Shown piece by piece: positions 17,413 through 26,056 of a stretch of 64,000 nt of DNA. The first letter of the stretch is position 1; the number at the start of each line of letters is the position of its first letter. The DNA is from Methanohalophilus sp. Its GTDB lineage: Archaea > Halobacteriota > Methanosarcinia > Methanosarcinales > Methanosarcinaceae. The position numbers and the translations under genes were made by a program. The DNA lies in NCBI RefSeq assembly GCF_030156785.1, contig NZ_JASGLW010000001.1, forward strand, positions 62,001-126,000, in the 5' to 3' direction. Under the pieces are notes generated by a model that did no database searches, was not told the origin of the DNA, and saw only the letters and a list, made by a program, of their open reading frames with translations.

Positions 17413-20400
17413 ATGTCACAAAATGTTTTCGAGTTATCTGAAAGCCAGAAAAAAGAGCTTTCTGACATCTTTGGGGAACGTGTGAACTTTTCGAAGAGGG
17501 AGCGCCATTTTTACAATCATGATGTAGGTGCTCTTCCTTCAATGGTGCGCAGGTTTCTTGGTAAAGCAGAACCGGCCGCAATTGTAAAGTTAAATGATGA
17601 GGATGATGCTAAAAAACTGCTGAAATTTGCAGCGAACTATTCCATCCCCATTGTTCCAAGGGCAGGTGCAACATCCGGGTACGGAGGTGTAATTCCAACA
17701 AAAGGGGGAATTATTGCAGATGTTGGCCTGCTTAACAAAATCTATGATATTGATCATGAAGCTATGGAAGCCACCGTTGGTGCAGGTATAGTCTGGGAAC
17801 GTCTCGAACAGAAGCTGAACCATGTGGATCTTTCCGTTTGTGCCATGCCTTCAAGTGCACCTGCTGCCACAGTGGGTGGTTGGCTTGCCCAAAACGGTGT
17901 AGGCTACGGAAGTTATGAATACGGCTGGTCACAGGATACTTTTGTAGGTGCAAGGATTGTGCTCCCGAATGGCGAAGTCAGGGAGTTTGAAGGAAACGAA
18001 CTTGCTGATATTGTTGGCAATTACGGCAGTCTTGGTATAATCACACAGGTTACGATCAAGATTCGCAAACATGAAAGGACAATTGCTGTTTCTGCTGCTT
18101 TTAAGGATGCTGCCTCTCTGCAAAAGGCCATTGAGCTAATCGGGGAACGCAAGATTCCGCTGTGGTCAATCTCTTTTATAAATCCAGATTTTGCCGAGAT
18201 GAAAAATAATGCTCCTGCGAGGTTGCATCATGGTGAACCTGTGAAAGAAGATCGTATTAATCTACCGAAGTCTTTTATCTGCAATTTCTTCTATCCCATA
18301 AACAGGAATATAATTGGTCTCGAAGATGCCATTAAGGATGCTGGAGGCGAAGTCCTGCCTGCAGAAATTTCCGAGCACGAGTCTGGTGAATGGTTCAGGA
18401 CAATGAAAGTCAAGCGACTTGGCCCTTCATTTATTCCTGCAGAAGTAGTAATTCCTGCTGACAAACTCAGCAAGGTAATTGCCGAGATCAACAAAACCGT
18501 CTCCTTGCCGGTACTCATGGAAGGAATGGTGGCAAAGGGAGATGATATAGTTCTTCTCTGTTTCATTCCACATTCAGAAAGATCATTCAAATTCAATCTG
18601 GCCTTCCCGCTGGCTCTGAGCATCAACCGCATTGCAGAAGAGAACGGCGGAAGGATGTATGCTACCGGACTGTACTTCGCAAAGGATTCTCCTAAAGTCT
18701 ATGGCGAACACTTTAGAAAGCTCATGGAGCTAAAGAAGAAATTTGATCCAAAGGACGTGATGAATCCCGAAACCCTTACTGGAAGGGGAAGTTTCAGTAC
18801 GGCAATTTCCATGTCAAGGACTTTTGAACCCATTATGCGTGTTGTGGGCAACATGTCCGGCGTAGGGGAGACAAAGTTCAGCACGCAGAAGGGTATCCCT
18901 GCAGACGTAATTTCTCATGCTTACACATGTGCCCAGTGCGGTTATTGTGTAAACGAGTGTGACCAGTATTACGGTCGTGGATGGGAATCACAGTCTCCCC
19001 GCGGAAAGTGGTTCTTTATCAAGGAATACCTTGCCGGCAGGGACAAAATGGTACAGGAGCAGGTTGATACTTTCCTGGCCTGTACGACATGTGAACTCTG
19101 TGATTTCAGATGTCAGCTTGATCTTCCCATCAATGATTCATGGATGACTATGAGGAATGAACTGGTTGTGAAACAGGGCAAGATGACTATTCCGCCATTT
19201 GAGATCATGGCTTCAAGCCTGCTCAAGGAAAGGAACATCTGGGGAGAGTACCTGAAGAAGAGGGAAAACTGGATGCCTGAGGATCTTAAACCAAAGATCA
19301 AAGACAAGGCAGAGTATGCTTACTTTGCAGGCTGTACCGCTTCCTTTGTCGAGAAGGATATTGCTGAAGCTTCAGTACGTTTGCTGACGGATGCAGGAAT
19401 GGATATTACATATCTTGGCAAGGAAGAATCATGTTGTGGTATTCCTATGCTTACAGCCGGTAAGTGGGATGTTTTCGAAAAAATTATGAGAATGAATATC
19501 GAGAACATGAGGAAGAAAGGCGTCAAAACCGTTATAACATCTTGTCCTGCATGCTGGCTGGTATGGGATACATTCTATAGACAGTGGGCAGAGAAACTTG
19601 GAATTGAATATAATTTCGAAGCAAAGCACTACTCACAAGTTCTTCAGGACAAGCTCGATGTTCTTTCAAAGAAATTCGTCAAACCACTGGACAGGGTAGT
19701 TACCCTCCATGATGCATGCCACATGGGTCGTGCAGGCGGCATATACGAACCGCCAAGGGATCTTATCAAATCAGTTCCGGGAGTTAAGTTCCGTGAGATG
19801 GAACACAACAGGGAAAATGGTCATTGTTGTGGTTCAGTACTGACACTTGTTTCTGACCCTGAAGTTGCGAATGTTGTTGGTAACATAAGACTTAAAGAAG
19901 CTGAAAATGCAGGTGCTGACTTGATGGTTGCAGCATGTCCGTGTTGTCAGGTACAGCTCAGGATTGCTGCAGATAAAAGTGGCAGTCCGGTGGAAGTGCA
20001 GGACTTGTCTGCAACTGTTGCCCGCAGTCTTGGGTATGATATTCCTGACACTACAAATACTGCACTGACGGCATGGGTAACCTTTGATCAGATGATACAT
20101 CTGCTAAGACCAGAGAATATGACTGATCTAATGGTAGAGTTACTTCCGCAGATGATGGATGCAATGCCGGCTCCCCTGAAACCCATGATGAAGATGGTAA
20201 AATATGTTCCTGGTATGGATCGGGTGATGAAGCCAATGATGCCTATCATGATGCCAAAACTCCTGCCTGGAATGATGCCAAAGGTCATGCCGGATATGCT
20301 TGAAGCTGTCGGAAGGCGTGTGCAGATGTCTGATGACCTGAGGGAGCAGATGCCTGATCTTATGCCAAAAGCAATGGAGAATCTGATGCCTAATATGCTT

Positions 20401-20457
20401 CCGCAGATTATCCCGCTATTGACACCTAAGATGATAGAATATATCAAGACACACTGA
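17413..20457 (+). CDS. FAD-linked oxidase/Fe-S/CCG-domain fusion, D-lactate-dehydrogenase-like
   Basis: A 1014-residue fusion. Residues about 45-465 are a GlcD-type FAD-binding oxidase (PRAGATSGYGGV). Residues about 500-580 carry two 4Fe-4S motifs (CAQCGYCVNECD and CTTCELCDFRC). Residues about 635-850 hold two cysteine-rich CCG domains (ESCCGIP..CPACW, HDACHMGR..HCCGS..CPCCQ), as in GlpC and HdrB. The family oxidises 2-hydroxy acids such as lactate and passes electrons to quinone or heterodisulfide-type acceptors. Residues about 897-1014 form an unusual Met/Pro-rich tail with roughly 25 methionines. The start is ATG 17413 with GGAGAG upstream; the longer frame from 17332 is not supported. It stands alone with no transporter gene. 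Confidence 0.85.
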   Translation: MSQNVFELSESQKKELSDIFGERVNFSKRERHFYNHDVGALPSMVRRFLGKAEPAAIVKLNDEDDAKKLLKFAANYSIPIVPRAGATSGYGGVIPTKGGIIADVGLLNKIYDIDHEAMEATVGAGIVWERLEQKLNHVDLSVCAMPSSAPAATVGGWLAQNGVGYGSYEYGWSQDTFVGARIVLPNGEVREFEGNELADIVGNYGSLGIITQVTIKIRKHERTIAVSAAFKDAASLQKAIELIGERKIPLWSISFINPDFAEMKNNAPARLHHGEPVKEDRINLPKSFICNFFYPINRNIIGLEDAIKDAGGEVLPAEISEHESGEWFRTMKVKRLGPSFIPAEVVIPADKLSKVIAEINKTVSLPVLMEGMVAKGDDIVLLCFIPHSERSFKFNLAFPLALSINRIAEENGGRMYATGLYFAKDSPKVYGEHFRKLMELKKKFDPKDVMNPETLTGRGSFSTAISMSRTFEPIMRVVGNMSGVGETKFSTQKGIPADVISHAYTCAQCGYCVNECDQYYGRGWESQSPRGKWFFIKEYLAGRDKMVQEQVDTFLACTTCELCDFRCQLDLPINDSWMTMRNELVVKQGKMTIPPFEIMASSLLKERNIWGEYLKKRENWMPEDLKPKIKDKAEYAYFAGCTASFVEKDIAEASVRLLTDAGMDITYLGKEESCCGIPMLTAGKWDVFEKIMRMNIENMRKKGVKTVITSCPACWLVWDTFYRQWAEKLGIEYNFEAKHYSQVLQDKLDVLSKKFVKPLDRVVTLHDACHMGRAGGIYEPPRDLIKSVPGVKFREMEHNRENGHCCGSVLTLVSDPEVANVVGNIRLKEAENAGADLMVAACPCCQVQLRIAADKSGSPVEVQDLSATVARSLGYDIPDTTNTALTAWVTFDQMIHLLRPENMTDLMVELLPQMMDAMPAPLKPMMKMVKYVPGMDRVMKPMMPIMMPKLLPGMMPKVMPDMLEAVGRRVQMSDDLREQMPDLMPKAMENLMPNMLPQIIPLLTPKMIEYIKTH

Positions 20458-20617
20458 ACACCCCCCTCCTGCATACTGCATCCCATTTTTTTGGATGCAG
20501 TTTAATACTTTCTTTTTCCTTACAGAATGTTGGTGTTTTAAGAAATGGATTCTGGAATCCTATTATATGCAGTATTATTGGTAAAAATCTCAAATCCTGT
20601 TTTTGGGATCGAAAAAG

Positions 20618-20755
20618 TTATGTGCATTGGCAGCAGTCAAGTGAGGATGGGTCGAATTTGTATTCGTTTTCACGGAAGCACTTCCTGCATAACTGTTGTT
20701 TTCCACAACTGAATAGTTTTTCCATATATTCTCCACACTTTTCACATTGTGGCAT
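20618..20755 (-). CDS. 45-residue Cys-rich zinc-finger-like microprotein
   Basis: An uninterrupted frame, MPQCEKCGEYMEK at the start and ending CCQCT, contains Cys pairs CEKC, LCRKC and CCQC plus a lone Cys. That is enough for one treble-clef or zinc-ribbon site. GGTG precedes the ATG at 20755. A TATAAATAC sequence lies about 60 bases further upstream on the minus strand. The conserved-looking spacing (CxxC, then LCxxCF) suggests real coding rather than chance. I do not recognise a named family. It is convergent with the large FAD oxidase gene. Confidence 0.5.
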   Translation of the reverse strand: MPQCEKCGEYMEKLFSCGKQQLCRKCFRENEYKFDPSSLDCCQCT

Positions 20756-20857
20756 AAAAAGCACCATGTATTGTGGTTTACTGCTATTATATCTATTTTG
20801 TGCTTTTCCATTCAGTATTTATAGCATGGTTTTCTAACCTTCTATGGGGTGTATAAT

Positions 20858-21133
20858 ATGCTTTCAGAAATACCTGGGTCTTCGGTGGATATGGATCCTG
20901 AAAATATCAATAAGGAAGTCCTCAGAGCGGCAATGCTTGCGGAGCTTGATGCCGTAAATTTTTATGAGTAAAGAGAAATTGACATCTATGGCGATAAGCG
21001 AGGATCTCCGCCAGGATATTGCTCGACATCGCACGTGAGGAGAAAATCCATGTCGCTATGTTTCCAGTCGGTTTTTGTGGTATACGACGAAGAAATCCTT
21101 GACATAATGGCTGATTTTTCTGCCACGCAATAA
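20858..21133 (+). pseudogene. Broken ferritin-like/rubrerythrin-type gene
   Basis: The start MLSEIPGSSVDMDPENINKE is followed by LRAAMLAELDAVNFYE, a typical first iron-binding helix (AELDA.NxYE), then a TAA. The +1 frame continues EKLTSMAISEDLRQD, and another shift gives ILLDIAREEKIHVAMF (second iron-binding helix, EEKxHV). Later debris reads DEEILDIMADFSATQ and TAA at 21133. At least two frameshifts destroy a protein of about 90 residues. The family, small ferritin-like diiron proteins, is inferred from these two helices. Confidence 0.7.
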
Positions 21134-21159
21134 GATATTTTAAGAGTGGAGGTTCCTGA

Positions 21160-21561
21160 TTGCAGGTAAACACTTCGAAAAGAACAGAACTGATAGACAT
21201 TACTGAAATGGTCGCATCGGAAGTTAAGAACGCCGGAATTGATAATGGGATTTGTATTATCCGCACGGCTCATACTACCACTTCGATTGTGATTAATGAG
21301 AACGAAACGGGTTTGGTCTCTGACATTATCGGGATGCTGGAGAGATTTGTTCCTTCTCATGCAGGATATAACCATGATCGAATAGATAATAATGCAGATT
21401 CTCATCTTAGAAGCATAATACTTGGTAGCAGTGAAATTGTTCCTGTCAAAAATTCTCGCTTGTCACTTGGGACATGGCAAAGCATTTTTCTTGCAGAGTT
21501 TGATGGGCCACGAAAGCGCAATGTGGATGTAATTATTATTCCCGGTGGTATGTTTGGGTGA
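21160..21561 (+). CDS. YjbQ/UPF0047 family protein
   Basis: A 133-residue protein of the YjbQ family: ICIIRTAHTTTSIVINENE, then HLRSIILGSSEIVPV, and LGTWQSIFLAEFDGPRKRNV at the end. It carries the conserved His residues of the family's presumed active site. E. coli YjbQ has promiscuous thiamin phosphate synthase activity, but the true role is unsettled. The start is TTG 21160, backed by GGAGGT six bases upstream. It follows the broken ferritin-like gene. Confidence 0.9.
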   Translation: MQVNTSKRTELIDITEMVASEVKNAGIDNGICIIRTAHTTTSIVINENETGLVSDIIGMLERFVPSHAGYNHDRIDNNADSHLRSIILGSSEIVPVKNSRLSLGTWQSIFLAEFDGPRKRNVDVIIIPGGMFG

Positions 21562-21613
21562 ATATTTCCAGTCCATCAATTTTGATTAATAGTCTGATTT
21601 AGGGAGGTACAAA

Positions 21614-21745
21614 ATGGCTGAAGAAACAGAAATAAAGAAAAACGTAGAGAAAAAGGAAACAAAAAAAGTGTCTCATGTGGAACCTATCCATCCCGGGGAT
21701 GAAAGGGTAGGGAAGAGCCGGCATTTACTGGATACCTGCGAGTAA
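21614..21745 (+). CDS. 43-residue charged protein of unknown function
   Basis: A Lys/Glu-rich first half (EETEIKKNVEKKETKK) is followed by HVEPIHPGDERVGKSRHL and a terminal Cys (DTCE). A strong GGGAGGT ribosome site lies six bases before the ATG, which supports translation. No family recognised. It trails yjbQ by 52 bases and may share its transcript. Confidence 0.5.
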   Translation: MAEETEIKKNVEKKETKKVSHVEPIHPGDERVGKSRHLLDTCE

Positions 21746-21882
21746 ATTATACCGTATATGCCCGTGAAGAATGGTATTTTATCCATCAAATTGCAATTTT
21801 TAATCATTATTTTTGAAAATATTGGATTGAATATTTCGTATTTCTAAACATCATAACTCATAAAAAAAACAAAAGTGATAAA

Positions 21883-23505
21883 ATGTTCTGCTACCAGTGT
21901 GAAGAAACAATGAATTTTAAAGGCTGTACAAAAAACGGCATGTGTGGTAAGAAAGGGGAAGTCTCAGACCTTCAGGATGATCTCATCTATTTGCTTAAGA
22001 GCATTGCATTCTACAACCAGAAAGCAAGAGAGTCAGGTATTTCTGAGGAAAGCACTGATGAATTTATGTTTGATGCACTGTTTTCAACCATTACAAATAC
22101 AGAGTTCAGGGCTTCTGGAATTCAGGAACGCATTAGCAGAGGGTTCCAGATTCAGAATGAAATCAGGCAGAAACTTCTGGATAACGGTGCACTTGATGAG
22201 AACAATCTACCTGAGATTGCAACTCTGACCCCGGAAAATCTTAAGGATAGGAATACCGGAGTACTTGCAACTGAGGATGCTGATATTCGATCATTGAGAG
22301 CACTGATAATTTATTCTCTCAAAGGAATTGCAGCATATGCTTATCATGCTATGATGCTTGGAAATCACAATAAGAAGATAGTGAACTTCATAGAGAAGGC
22401 TCTTGTGGCAACCACGGATGACAGCCTGACTGTTAAGGATCTCATGTCATGGGCACTAAAATGTGGGGAACACGGTTTTGATGTAATGGCAGATCTTGAT
22501 AAGGCAAACACAGGTGCATTTGGCAACCCCGAACCCACACATGTCAATATTGGGACTAGAAGCAATCCCGGGATTCTTGTAAGCGGTCATGATCTTAAGG
22601 ATCTGAAAGAACTGCTGGATCAGACTGAAGGGACCGGTATAGATGTTTATACTCACGGCGAGATGCTTCCTGCACATGCATATCCTGAATTTAAAAAATA
22701 TGACAATCTGGCAGGAAATTACGGCGGAGCATGGTGGGAACAGAGAAAGGAATTTGAGAGTTTCAACGGACCAATATTATTGACAAGCAACTGTATAGTG
22801 CCACCAAAGGATACCTACATTGACAGGTTATACACCACAGGTTCCGTTGGTTATGAGGGAGCCACACATATCGTGGCTGAGGATGGTAAGAAAGACTTCT
22901 CGGCTATTATAGAGCAAGCAAAGGCATGTGAACCACCGGTGCAGATAGAAGAAGGTACAGTTCTGACAGGTTATGCTTACAACCACGTACTGTCCAATGC
23001 AGACAAGATCGTAGATGCCATTCAATCAGGCAAGATAAAAAGGCTCATGGTAATGGCAGGTTGTGATGGGCGCCATAAGGACAGGCAGTACTACACGGAT
23101 TTCGCAGAAGCCCTGCCAAAGGATACCATTATACTGACCGCCGGATGTGCAAAATATCGTTTCAACAAGCTTGATCTCGGGGACATTGACGGAATCCCGC
23201 GGCTCTGGGATGCAGGGCAGTGTAACGATTCGTTTTCACTGGTCATCATTGCACAGGGACTTATGGCACGGCTTGGCTTTATAGATGTTAATGAAGCACC
23301 GTTTTCGTACAATATCGCATGGTACGAACAAAAGGCAGTTCTTGTGTTGATGACCCTTTTGAGGCTTGGCGTAAATAATATCACGTTGGGGCCAAAGCTT
23401 TTCCCATTCGTCACACCGAATGTTTACAATGAACTGATGAAGGAGAAATACGGCATGGTGCCAAGTACCACGGTGGAAGAGGATATGGAAAGGCTTTTGA
23501 AATAA
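21883..23505 (+). CDS. hcp: Hybrid-cluster protein (prismane; hydroxylamine reductase)
   Basis: A 540-residue Hcp. The N-terminal cluster motif is C3, C6, C15, C21 (CX2CX8CX5C) in MFCYQCEETMNFKGC. Hybrid-cluster ligands appear in the later segments NYGGAWWEQRKEF, LLTSNCIVPP, TAGCAKYRFNK and DAGQCNDSFS. The family reduces NO or hydroxylamine in nitrosative or oxidative stress defence. The leader is AT-rich and lacks an obvious ribosome site. A hairpin terminator is built into the stop codon. A flavin or ferredoxin partner (Hcr) is absent, as is usual in anaerobes. Confidence 0.95.
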   Translation: MFCYQCEETMNFKGCTKNGMCGKKGEVSDLQDDLIYLLKSIAFYNQKARESGISEESTDEFMFDALFSTITNTEFRASGIQERISRGFQIQNEIRQKLLDNGALDENNLPEIATLTPENLKDRNTGVLATEDADIRSLRALIIYSLKGIAAYAYHAMMLGNHNKKIVNFIEKALVATTDDSLTVKDLMSWALKCGEHGFDVMADLDKANTGAFGNPEPTHVNIGTRSNPGILVSGHDLKDLKELLDQTEGTGIDVYTHGEMLPAHAYPEFKKYDNLAGNYGGAWWEQRKEFESFNGPILLTSNCIVPPKDTYIDRLYTTGSVGYEGATHIVAEDGKKDFSAIIEQAKACEPPVQIEEGTVLTGYAYNHVLSNADKIVDAIQSGKIKRLMVMAGCDGRHKDRQYYTDFAEALPKDTIILTAGCAKYRFNKLDLGDIDGIPRLWDAGQCNDSFSLVIIAQGLMARLGFIDVNEAPFSYNIAWYEQKAVLVLMTLLRLGVNNITLGPKLFPFVTPNVYNELMKEKYGMVPSTTVEEDMERLLK

Positions 23506-23520
23506 AGCCTTTGCTTTTTT
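23489..23520 (+). terminator. Terminator overlapping the hcp stop codon
   Basis: AAAGGCTTT and AAAGCCTTT form a perfect 9-bp stem around the loop TGAAAT, followed by GCTTTTTT. The stem begins inside the last codons of hcp and its TAA (23503-23505) spans the loop/stem junction. Confidence 0.75.
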
Positions 23521-23790
23521 GATTATCAGTTGATGGGAGACTATTTTTTGTTTTTCTGTACTTATCTATTCATAAAAAATCAAATAAGCAAAGATATTTG
23601 ATATATTAATTCAGATGATTAAATGTGGACAACTCTATATGAATAGTGGTATAAATTGGATTTCCATATAACTACTTATCAAGAGAAAAATTGCTTAAGC
23701 AATCTAACATTTTTTGGATAAAACAATTTCTTTGGTTTTATGGGAAACTGACTAAAATTTAAAATAAAACAACTTTATGGATACGAAAGT

Positions 23791-23814
23791 CTTGATTGCC
23801 GTTAAGCAATCAAG
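23791..23814 (-). terminator. Hairpin overlapping the cobW stop codon
   Basis: CTTGATTGC and GCAATCAAG form a perfect 9-bp stem around a 6-base loop that contains the TAA of the CobW-type gene. No long T-run follows on the minus strand, so termination is weakly supported. The geometry mirrors the hcp terminator 300 bases away. Between the two (23521-23790) I see only AT-rich sequence and a 12-base palindrome TTGCTTAAGCAA at 23691-23702. Confidence 0.5.
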
Positions 23815-24860
23815 TCCTCAATTTTTATTGTATGATGATGCTCAGAGGCATCGCCTTCTTTTGTGAAGTGTGTTCCATGTTCTTTCAATGATTTTTCTGT
23901 AAATTCTTTCATGAAAGATTGCAGTTTTTCCTGATCCACATTTGTGACAGCGCAAAGCAGAGCAAGAAACGGGCTCATTTTTGTCTGATTCTCCAATACC
24001 TGTATGCTGATTTCCGCTTCAGCTGATGTCACACTTGCACGAATCAGTTTATCGCCTGTACTAACAGCAATTTTCACATGTCCTACAAATTCAGGATTTA
24101 ATTCAAGGATAGCGTCTTTTAGGTTATTGAGGACACCAATTGCAACGTTTTCTGCCGTATCTTCATTGATTGTACCTTCTTCAATCTGATATTTGATTGA
24201 GTAGGCTGCAACCCCTGATTCTTCAATGGAGTTTCTGGAGTTTTCTTTTCCAACTCTTGTGCTGTTCTGTGCAAGAATCTCAATAAACTGTCGGAAACTC
24301 TTGTTTTCTTTGGTTGCTGAAGTCCTGAAAATAGTTGCATCAGGATTGAGCTCCTGCAACGCATTGAATACAGCCTCTACCTTTTCTTTAGGTGTAATAT
24401 CAGTCTTGTTTATAACAAGGATTTCCGCATCCTCAATCTGTGTCCGGATAAATGCTGGTGCCTGCTGGATTTCCGCACTAAAACGGCTGCCATCAATAAT
24501 GTTAACAAGCGGAGCAAAAGTAACCCCTTCAATATCCATTATCTCCAGATCTTTTCTGATTTGCTTTGGAAACGCCAGCCCCGTAGGTTCGATAATAATT
24601 ACATCGGGTTCGTATTCTTCTTTCAATTTCTGGAGAGTATATTCCATACTGATTTTAAGAGTACAGCAGATGCACCCGTTTGTAATCTCCCGGGTCTGAA
24701 TTCCGGATGTTGAGAGTATTGTTCCGTCAAGTCCAACCTCTCCAATTTCATTGACAATGATTGCGATCTTGTTCCCCTGCTCGGTAAGGATTTTTCCAAG
24801 ATTGAGCAACGTAGTTGTTTTCCCGCTGCCTAAAAATCCACCAATGATTATGATTTGCAT
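23802..24860 (-). CDS. CobW-type (COG0523) metal-chaperone GTPase
   Basis: A 352-residue G3E-family GTPase. Walker A is GGFLGSGKTT at residue 7, the metal-binding CICCTL motif (CxCC) lies near residue 63, followed by IIEPTGLAFP, and the NKTD base-specificity motif is near residue 152. The C-terminus ends in a His-rich ASEHHHTIKIEDL tail. COG0523 proteins insert or deliver metals such as Zn, Co or Fe. It is divergent from the DUF2162-ExbB-DUF2149-CobN operon, with about 500 bases of shared regulatory space. A role in metal supply linked to that operon is plausible but inferred. Confidence 0.9.
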   Translation of the reverse strand: MQIIIIGGFLGSGKTTTLLNLGKILTEQGNKIAIIVNEIGEVGLDGTILSTSGIQTREITNGCICCTLKISMEYTLQKLKEEYEPDVIIIEPTGLAFPKQIRKDLEIMDIEGVTFAPLVNIIDGSRFSAEIQQAPAFIRTQIEDAEILVINKTDITPKEKVEAVFNALQELNPDATIFRTSATKENKSFRQFIEILAQNSTRVGKENSRNSIEESGVAAYSIKYQIEEGTINEDTAENVAIGVLNNLKDAILELNPEFVGHVKIAVSTGDKLIRASVTSAEAEISIQVLENQTKMSPFLALLCAVTNVDQEKLQSFMKEFTEKSLKEHGTHFTKEGDASEHHHTIKIEDLIA

Positions 24861-25357
24861 AAGTACACCTAATGATCTGAAGTGATGAGGAAAAGGGCCT
24901 CAATTATTTATTTGTTATGAGTGCTTTATGTCCTTGCATTTTTTTACAGGATGCAACTCATAAAGATGGAATCCCAGTGATCAGGCATCTGTATTTGAAC
25001 CACTAGCTGTCACAGTCATAAAACCCAATTGATGGCTCAGTAGGATTTACAAATAGGATTTCTACAGAGCCCTTTAACTCATCTTGAATATCTTAAAATC
25101 AACATCTTTTAGCAATATCAGTACCACCTCAGTACCAACTTGATAAATAGGAAATGTTCTTTTGGACATCATGTTAGCTTTTGGGCTAACATGCAGTATC
25201 CAACAGGATATCATGTATAATCCAGTTACCAATTCTTAAATATGATATCTTTTTTGTTAAAATGGATCAAGTTAACTTGCCTCTCATTTCAAAACGGAAA
25301 TAATGACTCATCATGAATCACCTATAGATATTATAAATTTTTCAGAGGTTATTATAA
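24861..25357. other. Divergent intergenic region, cobW / DUF2162 operon
   Basis: A long AT-rich region with no convincing ORF. It holds a perfect inverted repeat at 25170-25193 and a duplicated TAGGATTT near 25049 and 25056. A TATA-like TTATAAATTT at 25331-25340 lies just before the DUF2162 start. The TATA is so close to the ATG that transcripts from it would be nearly leaderless, so an upstream promoter may also exist. Confidence 0.45.
25170..25193. promoter_or_regulatory. Perfect 9-bp inverted repeat between cobW and the CobN operon
   Basis: CATGTTAGC and GCTAACATG are exact inverted copies flanking TTTTGG. Lying midway between divergent genes, it could be the operator for a dimeric metal- or tetrapyrrole-responsive regulator. 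It could also form an RNA hairpin. Confidence 0.55.
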
Positions 25358-26035
25358 ATGGATGTTGTTGCACTCACAGTTATTGGGATTATGACTTCTA
25401 TTCTGTTATTTGCAGTTAAGGCAGGCATAGGTTGTGGATGTTCTACAATCCACAATAGAAATATTTTTATAATTGCATCCACCTACCTTGTTATGTCAAC
25501 TATAATAGGGATAGTACTGACACGCGTGGATATTTCCTATCTTATGGAAATATCAAGTGCAGGTATTGTAATACATGCCTTAATGGCACTGTTGCTGATC
25601 GGTGTAGGGGTTTATACCACCAAGAACTGGTACACAGGCAAGGATGTTTCCCACCGCACTTTTGCTCTTATGTCCATACCGTGTCCGGTTTGCCTTGCAG
25701 CGCTTTTTATATCGATCATGCTTCTAGGTTCCTCGCTTGAAAGAAGTACTGCAATTCTGGGTTTTGTTGTGGGTGTTATATTCTTTATAGCCGTGGTTGT
25801 TTCCTCGCTAACTTTGAGGAAGCTGAAAAAAGGACCAGACACACTTGGCAACATCATGACATTCTTAGGTATTTTCTATTTGCTTGGAGCAATAATCGCT
25901 CCTGCATATATGAAAATAAAGCAAATGGGTCTGCCTGAATTTGTAGGTCCTGAAGTTGAGTTGATTCCCTTTGTAGGTTTCTCCTTATTGATTGCAATTG
26001 GATTTGGCTTAAACAGACTAAAAACCCAATCTTGA
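25358..26035 (+). CDS. DUF2162 membrane protein (HmuT-like position)
   Basis: A 225-residue integral membrane protein with about six or seven hydrophobic segments, of the DUF2162 family of predicted transporters. Two Cys pairs stand out: C26/C28 in AGIGCGCST and C109/C112 in IPCPVCLAAL, both at membrane segment ends. They could bind metal or undergo thiol redox. GAGGT precedes the ATG. It is followed after 21 bases by an ExbB-type gene, then DUF2149 and CobN. I recall the same four families together in bacterial hmuSTUV loci. A transport role is inferred. Confidence 0.8.
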   Translation: MDVVALTVIGIMTSILLFAVKAGIGCGCSTIHNRNIFIIASTYLVMSTIIGIVLTRVDISYLMEISSAGIVIHALMALLLIGVGVYTTKNWYTGKDVSHRTFALMSIPCPVCLAALFISIMLLGSSLERSTAILGFVVGVIFFIAVVVSSLTLRKLKKGPDTLGNIMTFLGIFYLLGAIIAPAYMKIKQMGLPEFVGPEVELIPFVGFSLLIAIGFGLNRLKTQS

Positions 26036-26056
26036 TTTTAGGAGTGAATAAATAAA

